Of a stretch of 20,752 nt of DNA, positions 14,023-20,752 are shown piece after piece. The notes under the pieces are model-generated. The model was not told the DNA's origin and did not search any database. It worked only from the letters and a program-made list of their open reading frames with translations. Numbering within the stretch: position 1 is the first letter of the stretch; every line of letters starts with the position of its first letter. This stretch comes from a bacterium. GTDB taxonomy: Bacteria > UBP7 > UBA6624. The stretch covers positions 1-20,752 of the forward strand of contig JACNFQ010000059.1 in the NCBI GenBank assembly GCA_014384545.1, read 5' to 3'. The translations under genes and the position numbers were made by a program.

Positions 14023-14960
14023 CGGCACTCGTCCTCTTACTAAAGGATGGAGAGAGAGAGCTAAGAGAAGGGGTGATGGATTGCCTGTTGTCTTTGAATC
14101 CTGCACCCACAGAGTGGGTGGTGGTGGATGATGGCTCTAAAGACAGGGGTAGTGATCTTGTCAAGGAAAAACTTCCCCAAGCGACTCTTGTTTCCCATAA
14201 TGATACAGAGGGATTTGCCCGATCTGCGAACGATGGGATAAGGGCAACAGAGGCGCCTACTCTATGCCTTCTGAATCAAGATTGCCGTTTGCCCGTCGAT
14301 TGGCTTGGACGAGCCCAGAACCTCCTTTTTGAGAAGAAGAGAGCCGCAGCGACGAGTGGGGCCTTGATTCGCAAGGATGGACGAGTGGATAGTGAAGGTC
14401 ATCTGTTGTGGAGCGATTGGGTTTGCACTGAAAAGGGAGAGGGGCTAGAGCCCAACAAGTGCGATGAGCCTCAAGAGGTCTTTGGGCTTTCGGCAACGGC
14501 ACCCGTTTTTCGCAGAGAAGCGTTGGACGCCGTTGCCATTGAGGGGATGATCTTTGATGAGAGTTTTGGTTCTTACCTAGAGGATGTAGATCTCAATATT
14601 CGACTCCGACACTTAGGGTGGCAGAGCTGGCTATTCCCGGGAAAGCCTGCCGTGCATGATCGAGGCTCCACAGGGGCAAGGAAGGCGTTGGCGATTAGAA
14701 GGCAAGGGGGTAGAAACTATTTGAGATACTTGGTGAAAAATCTCTCTGAAGCCGAGCGTAGGCGCGCCGCATTCCCATGTGCAGTAGGTCATCTGTGGGG
14801 GTTCTTCCGAGACCCCCTGGCAGCGACACTGGGTTTGGGTGAAACGGAGAGACTCTTTTTTTCCCGAAATGAGATTCGAGAAAGGAGAACTGCAACAGAT
14901 AGGGAAATCGCAAAATGGATTTCTGGATTCAGATTGAATCCTTGGAGAAAGAGGAGATGA
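14019..14960 (+). CDS. Family 2 glycosyltransferase
   Basis: The 313-residue GT-A enzyme has VVVDDGS (34-40), GFARSANDGI (65-74), the metal-binding triplet as NQD in CLLNQDCRL (83-91), and SYLEDVDLNIRLRHLGW (185-201) with the catalytic Asp. A conserved VHD (212-214) comes after. A basic C-terminal region without transmembrane helices suggests peripheral attachment to the inner membrane. It belongs to the same broad subfamily as the GT2 genes at 12236 and 14957, and the three may have arisen by duplication. It overlaps both neighbours by 4 bp. Confidence 0.9.
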   Translation: MTALVLLLKDGERELREGVMDCLLSLNPAPTEWVVVDDGSKDRGSDLVKEKLPQATLVSHNDTEGFARSANDGIRATEAPTLCLLNQDCRLPVDWLGRAQNLLFEKKRAAATSGALIRKDGRVDSEGHLLWSDWVCTEKGEGLEPNKCDEPQEVFGLSATAPVFRREALDAVAIEGMIFDESFGSYLEDVDLNIRLRHLGWQSWLFPGKPAVHDRGSTGARKALAIRRQGGRNYLRYLVKNLSEAERRRAAFPCAVGHLWGFFRDPLAATLGLGETERLFFSRNEIRERRTATDREIAKWISGFRLNPWRKRR

Positions 14961-17275
14961 CCTTGCGCCCCAAAGTCGCAGCTGTAATCGTATCCTTCAA
15001 CTCGGGGGATTGCTTAGAAGGTCTACTTGATTCGCTTTCCCAACAAAGTCACCCCCTTTCATCTGTGGTTGTCGTGGACCATTCGCCCCAACCAGATAGC
15101 ATGGGGGTCGCCAAGAGATGGAAGTCGGGATACTTACATAACCCCATGAATCCTGGGTACGGAGCGGGCATCAACAAGGGCATAAGAGAGACGGGTGAAC
15201 CGTTCGTACTCTGTCTCAATGCAGACATCTCCCTAGAGCAGTCTGCTGTGGAAGAGATGGTGGCTGTTCTTGGCAATCACCAGAATGTCGCGGCGGTTTC
15301 GGCGACGATTGATGAAGAGGGCATCCATGAACGAAAGGGCGGAACCCTAAACCCCTTTGGTACCACAGTTCCCAACTGGTTTGCGGACCCCATACAGACC
15401 TTTTACCCTTCTGGCGCAGCGTTCATGGTTCGAAGAGAAGCTTGGGAGAGTATCGGTGGAATGGATGAGGATTTTTTCCTTTACGGAGAAGATGTTAATC
15501 TGGGGTGGCGGCTACGGTTGGGGGGCTGGCAAGTAAGAAGGTGTCCCCAAGCAAAAGCGTCCCATGTGGGTCAAGAGAGTGTTCAGATGATGCCCACGAA
15601 GAAAGTCTGGTTTTATCAGGAACGAAATCGGTTGATCAACTATAAATGTCTCCAATCGTGGCATACCCGATGGGGGTATGCACTATGGTTCATTGCCCAC
15701 GAAGTGGGCAGGTTTCTTGTGGGGCTCAAGACGGGGCGTGCTTGGGCACAAGGGAAGGCGTTTGTGCATATCTCTTTTTCTTGGCGTTACCTAAGAGGGA
15801 AGTGGAAGGAATGGAGAGGAGGTAAAGTGATTTCCGACAGAGAGATTCAATCTTGGTTTGCACCTCAATGGGGAAAGAGAGGGATGGGGCTGGATGCGTT
15901 ACTGAGGTGGGGGCAGGAAAGAGTGATGAGACCGTTAGTGGGGTGGAGCAGGTGGGGGTGGCTTCTCTTGATTCCTCTATGGGTGATGATGACCCAGACC
16001 TCCAGAAGTGCGTATTGGCCAGATGAACTCTTCACCGTGAGGGGTGCACAGGGAAGTTGGTCCTCTTTGTGGACAACGGTCTTGGGGGATGTTCACCCTC
16101 CCCTCTTTTTCTTGATTTGTTGGCTCCTATACCACCTATCTCCTTTGGTTTTCACTCTATTCCCCATCACACTCTCTTGGGGGGCAGGACGAATCCTCCT
16201 AAGGGCGCATGAGGGGGTAAGTAGAACAGCGGGCTGGATGTTGTGGCTACTCCCCTTTACTTTCTTTTCAGGAACCCACCTAAGGTATTATTCTCTCTTG
16301 GTTTTCTTTTTTGCGTGGCTCATTAGGTTGGGTGATCATCAAGGAAGCAGCCCCTTGCGGAAAACCGTTGGGGCTCTCCTCTGTTATTCAAGTCATCTTG
16401 GTCCCATCGCCCTATGGATTTCCACTTTTTTTGTTCCTAATAGGAGCACCCGAAGTGCAAGACGGGATGCTCTGTTTTCGTCTCTATTGTGGTTGCCTGG
16501 TCTTCTCCTTCTGTTATCTCAAGCTCTGGCTATGGAAGGGGGGTCTGATAGGGGTTCGTTCTTAGAGGCTCTGGTCAAGTATGCTTACACGGGATATACT
16601 CTTTCGGTGGGACACTACACCTGGCCAGATCCCCTTACACCCTTCGTCCTCTTCGCTGTAGGACTCGGTCTCTTATTCTGGAAAGGGGGGCGGGGTGAAG
16701 GATTTAGGTTGATATCAATATTTAAGATTGCTCTACTTATTTTGGCGCTCGGTTTGACATGGGGCATTCGTATAGGTATTCCCTTTCTGCCCACTCGTCT
16801 CTCTTTCATGGTTGTCCCTGTTGCTCTAGTTTTGGCATTCCTTTGGGAGCGTTCCAAGGGGTGGAAACTCCGTCCCCTCGCTCTTTTCTTTCTCTTATCT
16901 AGTGCCCTCTTGGGGCAGGTTGCTACATTCCTAGAATGGGGTCCATTCCATTGTGGATACGAAACACCCCACACGAAAGAGCCCACCGAACTCCGTGGGT
17001 TTTGGGTGATGGAGAGGGATTATGGATGGGGGGCATTCCACATACCTCTCAAGGATAGGCTTGTCCTCGTTCAGGAGCTTCGCAGAGATCGAGCACCCGT
17101 TTGGAAAGAGACAGAGGAGGATTTGAAAAGCAGAGGGTATTCTCTCCAAGGGAGAGAGTGGATCCAGATAAGACCCGCTTCGCACAAGCGTATTCTGGAC
17201 GCCTTAGACTTGTTGAAGGGAGAGGAGCCACAGACCGCTTGTTGGGAAGGCGTCATCTACCAGAAAACCGAATGA
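14957..17275 (+). CDS. Fusion of family 2 glycosyltransferase and polytopic GT-C glycosyltransferase
   Basis: The 772-residue protein has two enzymes in one chain. Residues 1-290 form a GT2 domain: VVVVDHS (37-43), NPGYGAGINKGI (65-76), LNADIS (87-92), PSGAAFMVRR (151-160) and LYGEDVNLGWRLR (175-187). From about residue 330 come many hydrophobic helices with GT-C/ArnT/PMT features: an extracytoplasmic YWPDELFTVR (354-362) with paired acidic residues, and GDVHPPLFF (377-385) where an Asp-x-His-Pro-Pro loop is usual. The last ~80 residues are soluble and charged. Such GT-C enzymes use polyprenyl-phosphate sugars on the periplasmic side. The N-domain may make the lipid-linked donor or add a different sugar. 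I start at ATG 14957 (GAGGAG just upstream, ATGA overlap); a longer in-frame start at 14915 is less likely. Confidence 0.87.
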   Translation: MTLRPKVAAVIVSFNSGDCLEGLLDSLSQQSHPLSSVVVVDHSPQPDSMGVAKRWKSGYLHNPMNPGYGAGINKGIRETGEPFVLCLNADISLEQSAVEEMVAVLGNHQNVAAVSATIDEEGIHERKGGTLNPFGTTVPNWFADPIQTFYPSGAAFMVRREAWESIGGMDEDFFLYGEDVNLGWRLRLGGWQVRRCPQAKASHVGQESVQMMPTKKVWFYQERNRLINYKCLQSWHTRWGYALWFIAHEVGRFLVGLKTGRAWAQGKAFVHISFSWRYLRGKWKEWRGGKVISDREIQSWFAPQWGKRGMGLDALLRWGQERVMRPLVGWSRWGWLLLIPLWVMMTQTSRSAYWPDELFTVRGAQGSWSSLWTTVLGDVHPPLFFLICWLLYHLSPLVFTLFPITLSWGAGRILLRAHEGVSRTAGWMLWLLPFTFFSGTHLRYYSLLVFFFAWLIRLGDHQGSSPLRKTVGALLCYSSHLGPIALWISTFFVPNRSTRSARRDALFSSLLWLPGLLLLLSQALAMEGGSDRGSFLEALVKYAYTGYTLSVGHYTWPDPLTPFVLFAVGLGLLFWKGGRGEGFRLISIFKIALLILALGLTWGIRIGIPFLPTRLSFMVVPVALVLAFLWERSKGWKLRPLALFFLLSSALLGQVATFLEWGPFHCGYETPHTKEPTELRGFWVMERDYGWGAFHIPLKDRLVLVQELRRDRAPVWKETEEDLKSRGYSLQGREWIQIRPASHKRILDALDLLKGEEPQTACWEGVIYQKTE

Positions 17276-18306
17276 GAATTGCTATTGATCTTTCTTCAGC
17301 AGGGCGACCGGGGGGCATCGGTGTTTACGCCCGCGGATTGGCTGGTGTATTGAGAAAACGAAGGGGTGTAGAGCTCCTCCCCTTTGCTCGGAGAGAAGTG
17401 CCCTTTGAGGGTGTCAAGGTGGAAAAGAGTAGTCGGCTTGCTTGGGAGTTTGCACACCTCCCTCGCCTCCTAGAAGAAAGCGATCCCGATATCTTCTTCT
17501 GCCCCGACTTCACCCTCCCTCAACGGATACCCTGCCCCGCTCTCTTGACCGTTCATGACCCCGTACCATGGGATCGCCCATCCGATTTGGGGTTGAGTGC
17601 GAGGCTTTGGTACACGCTTTTTACGCCCCGGGCCGTGGTGCAAGCGGCTCGTATTTTGACGGATTCTCAGTGGGCGGCGTCACGGTTGGGTGAGATTTTT
17701 CCTCGTTCTAGCGATAAGTTCGTTCCCTTTTATCCAGGGATTTCTCCTCACTTTCATCCTCGCCCCGTGCCGAAGAAAAAGGAGATTCTTTATGTGGGTG
17801 CCATCACACCGCGAAAGAGACTGGACCTGCTATTGGGTGCGTATCCTGTCTTGCGTGATATGGGGTACACCATGAAATGGGTTGGGTATCCAGGAAGAGA
17901 TGCGGAACGCCTACTCAAGGCAGCGCCTCTCCAAGATGCCGAGGAGGAAGGTCTCCAGTGGGTATCAAACGCTTCACTAAAGGAGGTCGCTTTGTGGATG
18001 GCAGAAGCAGCAGTCGTTGTATATCCCTCCGAAATGGAGGGTTTCGGCTTGCCGATGGCTGAAGCATTGGCATCGGGAACGCCCGTAGTTGCTCTAGATA
18101 CACCCGTTGCCCGTGAAGTGGGTGGGCAGGCTGGTAGGTATGCCCAAGCGAATATCCCCTCTCTCTTGGAAGAGATTCTGAGTGCAGATTCACTTGCTGA
18201 AGATGAAGAATGGCTAGAAACTGCCCGCCAACAGACTTTACCCTATAAGTGGGAAACCCAAGGAGCGGCGTTTGTCACCTTGGCTCAGGAAGTATTGGAA
18301 GGATAG
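17272..18306 (+). CDS. Family 4 glycosyltransferase (GT-B)
   Basis: The 344-residue protein starts MRIAIDLSSAGRPGGIGVYA, a GT4 opening with a glycine-rich acceptor loop. It contains TVHDPVPWDRP (93-103), DSQWAASRL (131-139), FYPGISPHF (153-161), YVGAITPRKRLD (174-185) and the EX7E motif EGFGLPMAE (256-264) followed by ALASGTPVV. It resembles the GT4 gene at 13024 strongly enough to suggest a shared ancestor. Start ATG 17272 overlaps the fusion-gene stop as ATGA; a longer frame beginning at 17101 would lie inside the upstream gene and is rejected. Donor and acceptor cannot be determined. Confidence 0.92.
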   Translation: MRIAIDLSSAGRPGGIGVYARGLAGVLRKRRGVELLPFARREVPFEGVKVEKSSRLAWEFAHLPRLLEESDPDIFFCPDFTLPQRIPCPALLTVHDPVPWDRPSDLGLSARLWYTLFTPRAVVQAARILTDSQWAASRLGEIFPRSSDKFVPFYPGISPHFHPRPVPKKKEILYVGAITPRKRLDLLLGAYPVLRDMGYTMKWVGYPGRDAERLLKAAPLQDAEEEGLQWVSNASLKEVALWMAEAAVVVYPSEMEGFGLPMAEALASGTPVVALDTPVAREVGGQAGRYAQANIPSLLEEILSADSLAEDEEWLETARQQTLPYKWETQGAAFVTLAQEVLEG

Positions 18307-18310
18307 GGTG

Positions 18311-19222
18311 ATGAAGGTCGTATTATGTGTGGGTACATTGGAGCCAGGTCGTTGTGGCGTGGGCGATTTTGTCCGTCGGTTGGCTTTAGAGATGGGCGAA
18401 GGTGTCCGTGCTTGGTCACCAGGAGGGGAGTCTCTACATTTGGACAAGGAAGAGATTATCCATCTCCATATGCCTTCAGTGGGGTGGTCAACGGGAGAGC
18501 CGTGGAGTCTCTTTTGTAAAGCACCAAGAAATCAGCGCGTTCTCACGCTCCATGAATGGCGCCTCTCTCACCCCCTTAGGAAAGTCCAATCTCTATTCTT
18601 GTCTTCGCTCTCCTCTCAACTCGTTTTCGTGGATCCTGCTGAAGCGGCATCATTCCCCTTTGGTACGCAGGAGATTCTTCCTGTAGGTCCCGCATTGACG
18701 GGGGGCGTCTTAGGGAGTGGCACACCCAAACGGTTTCGCCTCGTCTTTTTTGGATTTCTTTCAAAGAGTAAAGATCTAGAGGACTTGGCACTGTGGTTCC
18801 AGCGCTCCATCGTCAGGGGGTGGGATGCCCCCCTTGCCTTTGTGGGGAATGAGGGTGGGGATAGCCGTATTGCTCAACTTGTTCAGAACGTTCCCACATT
18901 GGAGGTTCGAGAGAGATTGTCTGCATCAGAAATCTCCTCCTCGTTGCAATGGGGCGATGTCGGGATTCTTCCCTTTAGGGATGGGACCTCTCCTCGGAGA
19001 ACGACACTCTTGGGGCTTCTCTCCTCTGGGATACCAGTCCTATCCCCTCCCCCCTACCAACCTCCATTTAGGGCAACAGACTTTCCACCGTGGGGAGGAG
19101 ATGCATTCTCCATCATAGAAGGTGATTATGTGGGGTGGGTTTCGAGACAGAACAAGAGTGTGCAGGGGGGGTGGAGCATTGTGGTCAAGCAACATAGGGA
19201 GTTTTATGAGTATCGTTTCTGA
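18311..19222 (+). CDS. Divergent GT-B fold glycosyltransferase
   Basis: The 303-residue protein has the CGVGDFVRRLA loop (15-25) common in the acceptor domain of GT4-like enzymes, LTLHEW (78-83), a second-domain strand FFGFLSKSKDLEDL (146-159), and a C-terminal RDGTSPRRTTLLGLLSSGIP (223-242). That last block replaces the canonical EX7E donor motif; related GT-B proteins carry a GxSxRR...L...G.P block at the same place, so it may still bind a nucleotide sugar, but catalysis is less certain. It starts at ATG 18311, 4 bp after the previous stop, with GGATAGGG as a possible ribosome-binding site. It overlaps the next gene by 17 bp. Confidence 0.78.
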   Translation: MKVVLCVGTLEPGRCGVGDFVRRLALEMGEGVRAWSPGGESLHLDKEEIIHLHMPSVGWSTGEPWSLFCKAPRNQRVLTLHEWRLSHPLRKVQSLFLSSLSSQLVFVDPAEAASFPFGTQEILPVGPALTGGVLGSGTPKRFRLVFFGFLSKSKDLEDLALWFQRSIVRGWDAPLAFVGNEGGDSRIAQLVQNVPTLEVRERLSASEISSSLQWGDVGILPFRDGTSPRRTTLLGLLSSGIPVLSPPPYQPPFRATDFPPWGGDAFSIIEGDYVGWVSRQNKSVQGGWSIVVKQHREFYEYRF

Positions 19223-20297
19223 TCTTGCCGTTGTTCACCCCTGGTTGGGAGAGAAAGCAGGAAGCGAGCGTGTCTTGCTGGAGATATTGGATGCCTATCC
19301 CGATGCGCCTCTCTCTCTCTTGTGGCATGAGAAGAGGGTTTGGACGGAGGTTTTGGGTAAGAGACGCGTTCTCCACAGCCCCCTACAGAATATACCCTTG
19401 ATCCAGAAAAACTATAGAGCATTGATTCCCTTTCTAGGACCATGGGCAGTATCACGCCTTCCTGTGCCACCTGTCAAGACAGTCTTATCAAACTGCCATG
19501 GATTTGCCAAAGGAGCCATTCTTTGGGAGGGGAGCAAACATATCTGTTATTGTTACAGTCCTATTCGTTGGCTTTCGGATCAAAAAGGAGAATACAGAAA
19601 GAGCCTTCCTTCTTGGAAACGACAGCTTTTTGACAAAGTCTCTCCGCGGGTTGCTGCTTGGGAGGACCGAGCAGCGGCTGGGGTGGACCAGTGGATTGCG
19701 ATCTCTCAGTTCGTTGCAAGACGCATCAAGAGGCGGTTTGGCTTTGAATCAGAAGTGATTACACCCCCCGTGAACACCTCTTTCTTCACACCCAAGAAAG
19801 AGAGAAAGAGGGACCTTGGTTATTTGCTCGTTAGTCGATTGGTTCCTTATAAGAGGGTGGGAACTGCGGTGGAGGCGTTTTCCCAATCCCAAAGAGCGTT
19901 GACGGTGGTGGGAAAGGGTGATGGTGGGGCACTAGCGCGCACTTTTCGGGGTAAACTCCGCCTTTTGGATTCGGTTTCAGATATCGCACTCAGAGATCTA
20001 TACAGGCGAGCAAAAGCCCTCATCTTCACAAGTGTGGAGGATTTCGGTCTTGTGCCTTTAGAAGCTATGGCGTGTGGTACACCTGTCATCGCATTAGGAA
20101 AGGGAGGCGCTTTGGAGACGGTCGTTCAGAATGAAACAGGTCTCTTTTATGGTCAGGATTCACCCGAGGCTTTGAGGGAGGCTCTTGATAATTTTGAAGA
20201 CCAAGAGTGGGACCAACAGGCTTGTAGAGAGAGGGCGTTGTGCTTTTCTATAGAGAAGTTTCTACCCGCCTTGGCTGGAGTGATTGAAGAGGCATGA
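19206..20297 (+). CDS. Family 4 glycosyltransferase (mannosyltransferase-like, WbaZ/WbdB type)
   Basis: The 363-residue protein has HPWLGEKAGSERVL (11-24), TVLSNCHGFAKGA (92-104) and HICYCYSPIRWLSDQKGEY (112-130). The last is the characteristic H-x-C-Y-C...P.R..D..Y block of a GT4 subgroup that includes O-antigen mannosyltransferases. It also has AISQFVARRIKRRFG (165-179), PPVNTSFF (187-194), SRLVPYKR (210-217) and the EX7E motif EDFGLVPLE (278-286) before AMACGTPV. ATG 19206, inside the 3' end of the previous gene, is preceded by AGGGAG at good spacing. It overlaps the next frame as ATGA. A mannosyl donor is suggested by family only. Confidence 0.92.
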   Translation: MSIVSDLAVVHPWLGEKAGSERVLLEILDAYPDAPLSLLWHEKRVWTEVLGKRRVLHSPLQNIPLIQKNYRALIPFLGPWAVSRLPVPPVKTVLSNCHGFAKGAILWEGSKHICYCYSPIRWLSDQKGEYRKSLPSWKRQLFDKVSPRVAAWEDRAAAGVDQWIAISQFVARRIKRRFGFESEVITPPVNTSFFTPKKERKRDLGYLLVSRLVPYKRVGTAVEAFSQSQRALTVVGKGDGGALARTFRGKLRLLDSVSDIALRDLYRRAKALIFTSVEDFGLVPLEAMACGTPVIALGKGGALETVVQNETGLFYGQDSPEALREALDNFEDQEWDQQACRERALCFSIEKFLPALAGVIEEA

Positions 20298-20752
20298 AGA
20301 GGGAACTCTTTAATGCTTTACACGCCTTGGGCGATGGGGTCTTGATGCTCTTACTATGGAAAGAGGGGATTCCACTCTTTTTCCCGTGGGAAGCACTCCT
20401 CGTCTCATTTGTGGGGGTGGGATGGCGTGTCACTCAAAGGGCATATACATCAATGAGGAAGCACCTCCGACCTTTCCATGCGTGGGGAATGGCTGCCTCG
20501 GGTCCTACCTCAGCTCTTTTTGTCCTCATATTGGTGCGGGGGATAACAGATGGAGGGGGGTTGACAACACTCACCTACAAAGAGATGATTCTGTGGGGGC
20601 TGCTAACTACGGGCTCTATCGGGCTTTTTGCAGATTTGCTGGGGGGTATCTATCGAATGGGGGTTCGGGGAAGGGGTATTGTTTCTCAGGTGTGGTGGGT
20701 GGGTGAGAAGTCGGCTGGAATGGGACTGAAAGGACTTTTTTCTCTCCGTTTT
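20294..20752 (+). CDS. N-terminal part of a polytopic membrane protein, probably an undecaprenyl-phosphate sugar phosphotransferase; truncated by window end
   Basis: The ATG at 20294 overlaps the upstream stop (ATGA) and the frame stays open for 153 codons to the last base. The residues form about four hydrophobic helices (roughly 10-21, 30-45, 66-82, 98-119), then a basic stretch (YRMGVRGRG) and VWWVGEKSAGMGLKGL. That last part looks like the glycine-containing nucleotide-fold segment following the helices in WbaP/WcaJ-type polyisoprenyl-phosphate hexose-1-phosphate transferases. These start glycan assembly by loading the first sugar phosphate on undecaprenyl phosphate. The catalytic C-terminal domain is outside the window, so the call rests on topology and context. 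Confidence 0.6.
   Translation, partial: MKRELFNALHALGDGVLMLLLWKEGIPLFFPWEALLVSFVGVGWRVTQRAYTSMRKHLRPFHAWGMAASGPTSALFVLILVRGITDGGGLTTLTYKEMILWGLLTTGSIGLFADLLGGIYRMGVRGRGIVSQVWWVGEKSAGMGLKGLFSLRF

Noticed and set aside
16615-16986. 123-residue minus-strand open frame
   Set aside because: It is antisense to the membrane part of the GT2/GT-C fusion; its basic, Pro-rich composition is the mirror of hydrophobic codons.
1-20752. CRISPR array, insertion sequence, prophage or integrase
   Set aside because: No regularly spaced repeats, transposase or integrase motifs, or terminal inverted repeats were seen on reading both strands.

Overview
The window comes from a Gram-negative bacterium: it encodes LpxC (lipid A synthesis), two lipoproteins with lipoboxes, a dTDP-rhamnose synthesis enzyme and a long glycosyltransferase cluster. 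Base composition looks mid-range and the genes are packed tightly, many sharing ATGA or GTGA stop/start overlaps of 4 bp; TTG and GTG starts occur. I cannot name the phylum from the sequence alone. No mobile element, CRISPR array, rRNA or phage gene was seen.

Region 1 (1-921, + strand) is the 3' part of an unrecognised protein with beta-rich domains. Region 2 (913-7429) is almost entirely on the minus strand. It holds, from high to low coordinates: a leading block (small two-helix membrane protein, HU/IHF-like protein, lpxC, 57-aa single-helix protein, purE, DUF151 bifunctional nuclease, YqgE/AlgH protein), in which neighbours overlap or nearly abut; tRNA-Ser(GGA); a [2Fe-2S] ferredoxin overlapping a flavodoxin-fold NAD(P)H:FMN reductase; tRNA-Ser(GCU); a gap of about 300 bp; then a folate block (small membrane protein, pteridine-reductase-like SDR, folB, folK). 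The SDR has glutamate where the catalytic lysine belongs.

Region 3 (7473-20752, + strand) is a cell-surface polysaccharide/lipoprotein locus. It starts with rmlD, read divergently from the lpxC block. A sigma70-like promoter then precedes two adjacent large lipoproteins: a phospholipase-D-like protein with degenerate HKD motifs, and an NHL/beta-propeller-like protein with two carboxypeptidase-regulatory-like domains. Six glycosyltransferase genes follow (GT2, GT4, GT2, a GT2 fused to a GT-C membrane transferase, GT4, a divergent GT-B), then a seventh GT4, and finally the start of a polytopic protein resembling the membrane part of undecaprenyl-phosphate sugar phosphotransferases, cut by the window edge. 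Together these would activate rhamnose, build a glycan on a lipid carrier and modify it in the membrane. No flippase, polymerase or ligase is visible, so the locus probably continues beyond 20752.

The most unusual points are the GT-A/GT-C fusion, the lysine-less SDR in a folate operon, the PLD-like lipoprotein with broken catalytic motifs next to a glycan locus, the ferredoxin/flavoprotein pair bracketed by two related serine tRNAs, and a recurring TAGAAT hexamer close to gene starts that hints at short-leader or leaderless transcripts.
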